Shown: piece by piece, positions 7,078-11,321 of the stretch
Position numbering within the stretch: the first letter of the stretch is position 1
Layout: each line of letters starts with the position of its first letter
DNA from: Pseudooctadecabacter sp.
Lineage (GTDB): Bacteria; Pseudomonadota; Alphaproteobacteria; Rhodobacterales; Rhodobacteraceae
Direction: 5' to 3'
DNA length: 11,321 nt
Assembly: GCA_020628265.1 (NCBI GenBank)
Contig: JAHDFG010000046.1
Coordinates: forward strand, 1 to 11,321
Position numbers and translations under genes: made by a program
The notes under the pieces: model-generated
What the model was told of the DNA's origin: nothing
What the model saw: only the letters and a program-made list of their open reading frames with translations
Database searches by the model: none

Positions 7078-8382
7078 ATGGCAGACCTGACGACAGACTT
7101 TCTGGGCATCAAAAGCCCCAATCCCTTCTGGCTGGCCTCTGCCCCGCCGACAGACAAGGAATACAACGTCCGCCGCGCCTTTGAGGCCGGATGGGGCGGC
7201 GTGGTGTGGAAGACGCTCGGGTCCGAGGGCCCGCCCGTCGTCAACGTGAACGGCCCCCGCTATGGTGTGATCTACGGCGCGGACCGTCGGGTGCTGGGGA
7301 TCAACAACATCGAACTGATCACCGATCGCGACCTTTACACCAACCTCGAAGAGATCAAGCGCGTGAAGGCCGACTACCCCGACCGAGCGATGATCGTCTC
7401 GATCATGGTCCCCTGCGAGGAGCAGGCGTGGAAAGACATTCTGCCCTTGGTGGAAGACACGGGCGCGGACGGGATCGAGCTGAACTTCGGCTGCCCGCAC
7501 GGGATGTCCGAACGGGGCATGGGCGCTGCCGTGGGTCAGGTGCCCGAATACATCGAAATGGTGACCCGCTGGTGCAAACAATACTACAGCAAACCGGTCA
7601 TCGTGAAACTGACGCCCAACATCACCGACATCCGCAAACCGGCCGCCGCCGCCATGCGCGGTGGGGCCGATGCGGTGAGCCTGATCAACACGATCAATTC
7701 GATCACTTCTGTGAACCTCGACACCATGTCACCTGAACCCTCGATCGACGGCAAAGGCACCCACGGCGGCTATTGTGGCCCCGCGGTCAAACCCATCGCC
7801 ATGTCCATGGTGAGCGAGATTGCGCGCGATCCCGAAACGGCCGGGCTGCCCATTTCCGGCATCGGGGGCGTGACCACATGGCGCGATGCGGCGGAATTCA
7901 TGTCCCTTGGCGCGGGCAACGTGCAGGTCTGCACGGCGGCCATGACCTATGGCTTCAAGATCGTGCAAGAAATGATCAGCGGGCTCAGTCAGTGGATGGA
8001 TGAAAAGGGCTACACCAGCACGGACCAATTCGTTGGCCGCGCGATCCCGAACACGACCGACTGGCAGTACCTGAACCTCAACTACGTGGCCAAGGCCAAG
8101 ATTGATCAGGACAAATGTATCTCATGCGGGCGGTGCTATGCGGCCTGTGAGGACACCTCGCATCAGGCCATCGCCATGTCAGAAGATCGCACATTCAGTG
8201 TGATCGACGAAGAATGCGTAGCTTGCAACCTATGTGTCGATGTCTGCCCCGTTGAGGACTGCATCAGCATGGTCGCAATGGAGCCCGGAACGGTCGACCC
8301 GCGCACCGGCAAGGTGGTCGAAAAAGAATACGCCAACTGGACAACACACCCCAACAACCCCGCCGCAACTGCGGCGGAGTAA
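7078..8382 (+). CDS. preA: NAD-dependent dihydropyrimidine dehydrogenase subunit PreA (FMN catalytic subunit)
   Basis: Catalytic subunit that reduces uracil or thymine to the dihydropyrimidine using FMN and two C-terminal [4Fe-4S] clusters; first step of reductive pyrimidine degradation, cytoplasmic. Seen: 434 residues. The TIM-barrel FMN domain covers about 1-310, with K45 in WKTLG and the active-site segment LNFGCPHGMSERGMG, where C139 matches the catalytic cysteine of mammalian DPD. LTPNITDI and GIGGVTTWRDA are phosphate/FMN-contact regions. The ferredoxin domain has C347, C350, C353, C357 and C380, C383, C386, C390. The ATG follows the preT TAA with no gap, and GGAGG at 7065-7069 inside preT serves as ribosome site. 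The short C-terminal tail NPAATAAE is encoded by a strong hairpin. Its stop is 18 bases from the convergent stop of the regulator gene. Confidence 0.96.
   Translation: MADLTTDFLGIKSPNPFWLASAPPTDKEYNVRRAFEAGWGGVVWKTLGSEGPPVVNVNGPRYGVIYGADRRVLGINNIELITDRDLYTNLEEIKRVKADYPDRAMIVSIMVPCEEQAWKDILPLVEDTGADGIELNFGCPHGMSERGMGAAVGQVPEYIEMVTRWCKQYYSKPVIVKLTPNITDIRKPAAAAMRGGADAVSLINTINSITSVNLDTMSPEPSIDGKGTHGGYCGPAVKPIAMSMVSEIARDPETAGLPISGIGGVTTWRDAAEFMSLGAGNVQVCTAAMTYGFKIVQEMISGLSQWMDEKGYTSTDQFVGRAIPNTTDWQYLNLNYVAKAKIDQDKCISCGRCYAACEDTSHQAIAMSEDRTFSVIDEECVACNLCVDVCPVEDCISMVAMEPGTVDPRTGKVVEKEYANWTTHPNNPAATAAE
8360..8377. other. Perfect hairpin at the 3' end of preA
   Basis: CCGCCGC (8360-8366), loop AACT, GCGGCGG (8371-8377) forms a 7-base GC-only stem with a 4-base loop inside the last codons of preA. 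On the plus strand it is followed by the stop and mixed sequence, with a TTTT only at 8404-8407. It is therefore not a classical intrinsic terminator. It sits where the convergent preA and rutR transcripts end and could aid termination or protect the mRNA end. Confidence 0.45.
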
Positions 8383-8400
8383 GGCCTTCGTACGGGCGGC

Positions 8401-9006
8401 CTATTTTGGCTGCAGCAACCCACGCAGCATCGCCTCAAGGTGCGTGGCCGCCCCATCGAAAGGGTCCACATCGCCCAAGATCGCGCGGACCTGGACATCA
8501 AAATCGGCATAATGCTGCGTCAGCGACCAGATCGTGAAAATCAGATGATAGGGGTCGACAGGTTTGATGCGCCCCGCTGCGGCCCAGCCATCGATAACAA
8601 CTGCGATTTCATCGACCAGCTCCCGTAACTCGCCGCTCAAGACCTCCCCGATGCGGGGGGCGCCCTGAATGATTTCGTTGGCGAACAGCCGGCTTTCGCG
8701 CGGGAAATGCTGGCTCATGTCCAGCTTGCGCGTGGCGTAAGCCAGAATTTCGTCGACCGGTTCACCCATGGGGTCGATGGCGCGCAGGGGTTCGAGCCAA
8801 TTCTCCAGCAGCTTGGCCAGAAGGGCCGTGTAAATGGCGTCTTTCGAGCGGAAGTAATACAGCAGGTTCGGCTTCGACAGGCCCGCAGCCTCGGCCACCT
8901 GATCCAACGTGGACCCCCGAAACCCGTATTGCGAAAAGACCTTGAGACCAGCCTCAAGAATGACGGCTTGGTTCTTTTTCTGGATGCGTGTGTCGGCTCT
9001 GGTCAT
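8401..9006 (-). CDS. rutR: TetR-family pyrimidine-responsive regulator RutR
   Basis: DNA-binding repressor that in E. coli RutR responds to uracil and thymine. Seen: 201 residues. The N-terminal helix-turn-helix is at about 30-52, with STLDQVAEAAGLSKPNLLYYF close to the E. coli TRLEQIAELAGVSKTNLLYYF. The C-terminal ligand domain carries IWSLTQHYADF (159-169), matching the E. coli IWASTQHYADF, plus PRESRLFANEIIQGAP. A TTG 25 codons upstream is in frame, but that extension would run through two palindromes and has no family counterpart. The ATG at 9006-9004 gives a normal length, although its ribosome site is weak. It lies between preTA (convergent) and the hydrolase genes (divergent), with a perfect RutR operator upstream. 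It is probably regulator of this pathway, and repression relieved by pyrimidine is the likely mode. Confidence 0.92.
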   Translation of the reverse strand: MTRADTRIQKKNQAVILEAGLKVFSQYGFRGSTLDQVAEAAGLSKPNLLYYFRSKDAIYTALLAKLLENWLEPLRAIDPMGEPVDEILAYATRKLDMSQHFPRESRLFANEIIQGAPRIGEVLSGELRELVDEIAVVIDGWAAAGRIKPVDPYHLIFTIWSLTQHYADFDVQVRAILGDVDPFDGAATHLEAMLRGLLQPK

Positions 9007-9020
9007 TGATGCATTTTCAT

Positions 9021-9047
9021 ACTGTACAGTTTTTGGGCAGACTGCCC
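9021..9047. promoter_or_regulatory. Two adjacent palindromes upstream of rutR
   Basis: ACTGTACAGT at 9021-9030 is a perfect 10-base palindrome. GGGCAG-A-CTGCCC at 9035-9047 is a perfect inverted repeat with a one-base centre. Both lie 15-41 bases before the rutR ATG, where an operator or promoter element would sit. Neither resembles the RutR box. The binding protein, if any, is unknown. Confidence 0.35.
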
Positions 9048-9097
9048 GCTTGCCCTCAACACCTAACGGTGCCTCGCCCAATGGTTAAGCAAAATCC

Positions 9098-9125
9098 TTG
9101 ACGGACAGGACCCCTCTGGTAGCGT
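9098..9125 (+). promoter_or_regulatory. Candidate promoter of the hydrolase-hydA operon
   Basis: TTGACG (9098-9103) is one base from the -35 consensus and lies 16 bases before a poor -10 candidate, TAGCGT (9120-9125). Transcription would begin around 9132, inside the RutR operator, which is a typical arrangement for repression. The -10 is weak, so this is inferred mainly from the -35 and the operator position. Confidence 0.3.
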
Positions 9126-9128
9126 GGC

Positions 9129-9146
9129 TTTGACCAGTTGGTCAAA
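9129..9146. promoter_or_regulatory. RutR operator (perfect palindrome)
   Basis: TTTGACCA-GT-TGGTCAAA: two perfect 8-base arms around a two-base spacer. The inner 16 bases match exactly the known E. coli RutR consensus TTGACCA-NN-TGGTCAA. It lies 30 bases before the chosen ATG of the hydrolase gene and 122 bases upstream of the rutR ATG, between the two divergent genes. A RutR homologue with a nearly identical recognition helix is encoded next to it. It most likely represses the hydrolase-hydA transcript, and possibly rutR itself. Confidence 0.9.
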
Positions 9147-9175
9147 TATTGAATGCATATGACGGGGGATGCGGG

Positions 9176-10426
9176 ATGCCAGCAGCCGGTGAGAATCTTC
9201 GGATCGACGGAGCGCGTCTTTGGGACAGCCTGATGGAGATGGCCAAGATCGGCCCGGGCGTCGCAGGCGGCAACAACCGCCAGACCCTAACGGATGAAGA
9301 CAGCGAAGGCCGCCACCTGTTCCAGTCGTGGTGCGAAGCAGCTGGCATGACCATGGGCGTCGACGAGATCGGCAACATGTTCGCCCGCCGCGAAGGCACC
9401 GACCCCGACGCCTTGCCCGTCTATGTGGGCAGCCATCTGGACACCCAACCCACGGGCGGCAAATACGACGGGGTGCTCGGTGTGCTTGGCGGGCTTGAGA
9501 TCATCCGCACGATGAACGACCTCGACATCAAGACGAAACATCCCATCGTCGTGACGAACTGGACCAACGAGGAAGGGACAAGATTTGCGCCGGCAATGCT
9601 GGCGTCCGGTGTCTTCGCGGGCAAGCACACGCTGGAATGGGCCAACGACCGCGTGGATGCGGACGGCAAGCGGTTTGGCGATGAGTTGGAACGCATCGGC
9701 TGGAAAGGGCCTGAAAAGGTTGGCGACCGCAAGATGCACGCGATGTTTGAGCTGCACATCGAACAGGGACCGATTCTGGAGGCCGAAGGCAAAGACATCG
9801 GCGTCGTGACCCACGGTCAGGGTCTGCGCTGGATCGAGTGCACGGTGACGGGCAAGGAAAGTCACACCGGATCAACACCCATGCATATGCGCAAGAACGC
9901 AGGGCGCGGGTTGGCTCTGATCACCGAGTTGGTCCACGAGATCGCGATGAAGAACCAGCCCAACGCCGTGGGCGCCATCGGCCACATCGACGTCTACCCC
10001 AACAGCCGCAACGTGATCCCCGGCAAGGTGGTGTTTACGGTCGATATGCGAACGCATCTGCTGGATAAGTTGAATGCCATGGTCGACGAGTTGATGGAGC
10101 GCGCGCCGGGGCTTTGTGAAGAAATCGGCGTAGAGTTTTCCTGTGAGATCGTCGGCCAGTTCGACCCACCCGCCTTCGACGAAGGCTGCGTAGGCGCGAT
10201 CCGCGACGCTGCGGAACGGCTGGGTTATTCCCACATGGACATTGTGTCGGGCGCGGGCCACGACGCCTGCTGGATCAACGACCTCTACCCCACGGCGATG
10301 GTCATGTGCCCCTGCGTGGACGGACTAAGCCACCATGAGGCCGAAGAGATTTCACAAGAATGGGCCACGGCGGGTGCGGATGTGCTGATGCACGCGGTGC
10401 TGGAGACGGCGGAGATTGTAGGCTGA
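9176..10426 (+). CDS. Zn-dependent amidohydrolase, M20 family: probable beta-ureidopropionase (N-carbamoyl-beta-alanine amidohydrolase)
   Basis: Probably hydrolyses N-carbamoyl-beta-alanine to beta-alanine, CO2 and ammonia, the third step of reductive pyrimidine degradation (pydC/hyuC-type). Seen: 416 residues, normal for M20 carbamoylases. Metal-site motifs are in order: GSHLDT (H87), GGKYDGVLG (D98), NEEGTRFAPAM (E132/E133), FELHIEQG (H194) and GLSHHEAE (H386/H387). The dimerisation-domain substrate residues appear in SHTGSTPM and NSRNVIPG, and a GAGHDA motif is at 359-364. Relatives include allantoate amidohydrolase and N-carbamoyl-L-amino acid hydrolase. Context with preTA and hydA favours the ureidopropionase. 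The ATG at 9176 has GGGGGA at 9164-9169; a TTG at 9149 is in frame but lies three bases from the RutR operator. Likely co-transcribed with hydA. Confidence 0.9.
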   Translation: MPAAGENLRIDGARLWDSLMEMAKIGPGVAGGNNRQTLTDEDSEGRHLFQSWCEAAGMTMGVDEIGNMFARREGTDPDALPVYVGSHLDTQPTGGKYDGVLGVLGGLEIIRTMNDLDIKTKHPIVVTNWTNEEGTRFAPAMLASGVFAGKHTLEWANDRVDADGKRFGDELERIGWKGPEKVGDRKMHAMFELHIEQGPILEAEGKDIGVVTHGQGLRWIECTVTGKESHTGSTPMHMRKNAGRGLALITELVHEIAMKNQPNAVGAIGHIDVYPNSRNVIPGKVVFTVDMRTHLLDKLNAMVDELMERAPGLCEEIGVEFSCEIVGQFDPPAFDEGCVGAIRDAAERLGYSHMDIVSGAGHDACWINDLYPTAMVMCPCVDGLSHHEAEEISQEWATAGADVLMHAVLETAEIVG

Positions 10427-10432
10427 TGACAA

Positions 10433-10483
10433 CCCCGTGGGGGCCAGCCCCCACACCCCCGGAGTTGTACTGGCCAAGATGAA
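10433..10483 (+). repeat. GC-rich hairpin element between the hydrolase gene and hydA, resembling a Rhodobacteraceae intergenic repeat
   Basis: GTGGGGG (10437-10443), loop CCAG and CCCCCAC (10448-10454) form a perfect 7-base stem. CCCCCGGAG (10456-10464) and GGCCAAGATGAA (10472-10483) follow. From memory, hairpins followed by CCCCCGGAG-like and GGCCAAGATGAA-like blocks recur after many genes in Rhodobacteraceae; this was not checked by search. No T-run follows, so it is not a standard terminator. It lies inside the presumed operon, upstream of the hydA ribosome site. Confidence 0.5.
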
Positions 10484-10485
10484 TG

Positions 10486-10491
10486 AAGGAG
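10486..10491 (+). promoter_or_regulatory. Ribosome binding site of hydA
   Basis: AAGGAG ends seven bases before the ATG at 10499-10501. It is the strongest ribosome site in the right half of the window and fixes the hydA start. Confidence 0.7.
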
Positions 10492-10498
10492 ACGCACC

Positions 10499-11321
10499 AT
10501 GAGCAAAGTCATCAAGAATGGAACGATCGTCACCCATGATCTGACCTACGAGGCCGATGTGCTGATCGAGAACGGTGTGATCGTCGAGATCGGCAAGGGC
10601 CTTAAAGGTGACGAAGAACTCGACGCCTCGGGATGCTACGTCATGCCCGGCGGCATTGACCCGCATGTGCATCTGGAGATGCCGTTCATGGGGACGTATT
10701 CGTCTGATGATTTCGAATCCGGCACGCGGGCTGCCCTTGCTGGTGGCACCACGATGGTCGTCGATTTCTGCCTGCCCAACCAAGGCGAGAGCCTGTTGGA
10801 GGCGATCAAGCGGTGGGACAACAAATCCACCCGCGCGAATTGCGATTATTCCTTCCACATGGCCGTGACGTGGTGGGGGGAGCAGGTGTTCAACGACATG
10901 AAGACCGTCATCGAGGATCGCGGCATCAACACCTTCAAACACTTCCTCGCCTACAAGGGCGCGTTGATGGTGAATGACGACGAATTGTTCAGCTCTTTCA
11001 ATCGCTTGTCTGAACTGGGCGGCATTGCCATGGTCCATGCGGAGAACGGTGATGTGGTGGCAGAACTCTCTGCCAAACTGCTGGCAGAGGGCAACACCGG
11101 CCCCGAGGCCCACGCCTATTCGCGGCCCAGCCAAGTGGAAGGTGAGGCCACGAACCGCGCCATTATGATCGCCGACATGGCGGGCGTGCCGCTGTATGTC
11201 GTCCACACCTCTTGCGAGGAAGCCCACGAGGCCATCCGCCGTGCCCGCCAACAGGGCAAGCGCGTCTGGGGTGAGCCGCTGATCCAGCACCTGACGCTGG
11301 ACGAAAGCGAGTACTTCAACG
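10499..11321 (+). CDS. hydA: Dihydropyrimidinase (D-hydantoinase family), partial: C-terminus beyond right edge
   Basis: Opens the ring of dihydrouracil or dihydrothymine to the N-carbamoyl-beta-amino acid, the second step of the pathway; a cytoplasmic amidohydrolase-superfamily enzyme with two metal ions. Seen: 274 codons of a family usually 460-490 residues long. Metal-binding residues are in place: H56 and H58 in GGIDPHVHLEMP, K147 in INTFKHFLAYKG (the lysine that is carboxylated in this family), H180 in MVHAENGD and H236 in VVHTSCEEA. The final aspartate ligand is expected outside the window. VWGEPLIQHLTLDE matches the EPLIQHLTL-type segment of dihydropyrimidinases. The gene follows the M20 hydrolase by 72 bases on the same strand, so the two likely share the RutR-controlled promoter. 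Other hydantoinases are possible, but the preTA context favours dihydropyrimidinase. Confidence 0.93.
   Translation, partial: MSKVIKNGTIVTHDLTYEADVLIENGVIVEIGKGLKGDEELDASGCYVMPGGIDPHVHLEMPFMGTYSSDDFESGTRAALAGGTTMVVDFCLPNQGESLLEAIKRWDNKSTRANCDYSFHMAVTWWGEQVFNDMKTVIEDRGINTFKHFLAYKGALMVNDDELFSSFNRLSELGGIAMVHAENGDVVAELSAKLLAEGNTGPEAHAYSRPSQVEGEATNRAIMIADMAGVPLYVVHTSCEEAHEAIRRARQQGKRVWGEPLIQHLTLDESEYFN

Noticed and set aside
6904..7581. Minus-strand open frame of 225 codons across preT and preA
   Set aside because: It is the antisense shadow of two well-supported genes, including the preT FAD motif and the preA active-site region.
9021..9030. ACTGTACAGT as a LexA (SOS) box
   Set aside because: The enterobacterial LexA site is longer, and alphaproteobacterial LexA uses GTTC-type direct repeats, so the resemblance to CTGT...ACAG is not meaningful here.
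9149..9175. TTG start adding nine codons to the M20 hydrolase
   Set aside because: It begins three bases after the RutR operator with no ribosome site, whereas the ATG at 9176 has GGGGGA six bases upstream.
10437..10454. Hairpin after the M20 hydrolase gene as an intrinsic terminator
   Set aside because: The stem is perfect but is followed by a C-rich run, not a T-run, and hydA downstream belongs to the same pathway on the same strand.
10352..11290. Minus-strand open frame of 312 codons
   Set aside because: It is antisense to hydA and the end of the M20 hydrolase gene, both of which have full catalytic motifs. Its translation shows no family signature.
1..11321. A new defence, mobile or biosynthetic system
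   Set aside because: Every coding stretch is explained by known families (Mrp antiporter, DUF1330, reductive pyrimidine catabolism). No integrase, transposase, toxin-antitoxin pair, CRISPR or atypical composition was seen.

Overview
The window reads as ordinary chromosomal DNA of a GC-rich alphaproteobacterium. It is most likely a member of the Rhodobacterales (Roseobacter/Rhodobacteraceae group). The inference rests on a group-2 Mrp antiporter operon with a fused MrpA-MrpB subunit, a reductive pyrimidine-degradation cluster with a RutR-type regulator, and a GC-rich intergenic element of a kind I associate with that family. There are nine genes, two of them cut by the window edges. Coding density is high and no stretch over 300 bases lacks a gene. 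I see no rRNA, tRNA, CRISPR, insertion sequence or phage gene.

Left part (1-5159, minus strand): four consecutive subunits of an Mrp-type multisubunit Na+(K+)/H+ antiporter. In transcription order they are mrpA/B (fused, GTG start), mrpC, mrpD and mrpE (C-terminus beyond the left edge). The genes are packed with 1-base gaps or a 4-base overlap, and each upstream gene carries the ribosome-binding site of the next. mrpF and mrpG are expected just outside the window.

Middle (5160-5742): a short promoter region for the mrp operon, a small DUF1330-family gene on the minus strand, and a 163-base divergent control region with inverted repeats and A/T tracts.

Right part (5743-11321): the three enzyme steps of reductive uracil/thymine catabolism. 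PreT and PreA together form the two-subunit dihydropyrimidine dehydrogenase (uracil to dihydrouracil). HydA, cut at the right edge, is the dihydropyrimidinase (ring opening to N-carbamoyl-beta-alanine). An M20-family Zn hydrolase is the likely beta-ureidopropionase (release of beta-alanine, CO2 and ammonia). A TetR-family RutR homologue lies on the opposite strand between preTA and the two hydrolase genes. A perfect copy of the known RutR operator (8-base arms, 2-base spacer, 9129-9146) sits directly upstream of the hydrolase gene. This gives a coherent model: a pyrimidine-sensing repressor controls the lower pathway. The preTA promoter has no visible RutR box.

I did not find a new type of biological system here. 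The most useful observations are the intact RutR operator and its asymmetric placement, the conserved glutamine iron-sulfur ligand in PreT, the recurring junction motif in the mrp operon, and several palindromes and hairpins in the control regions.
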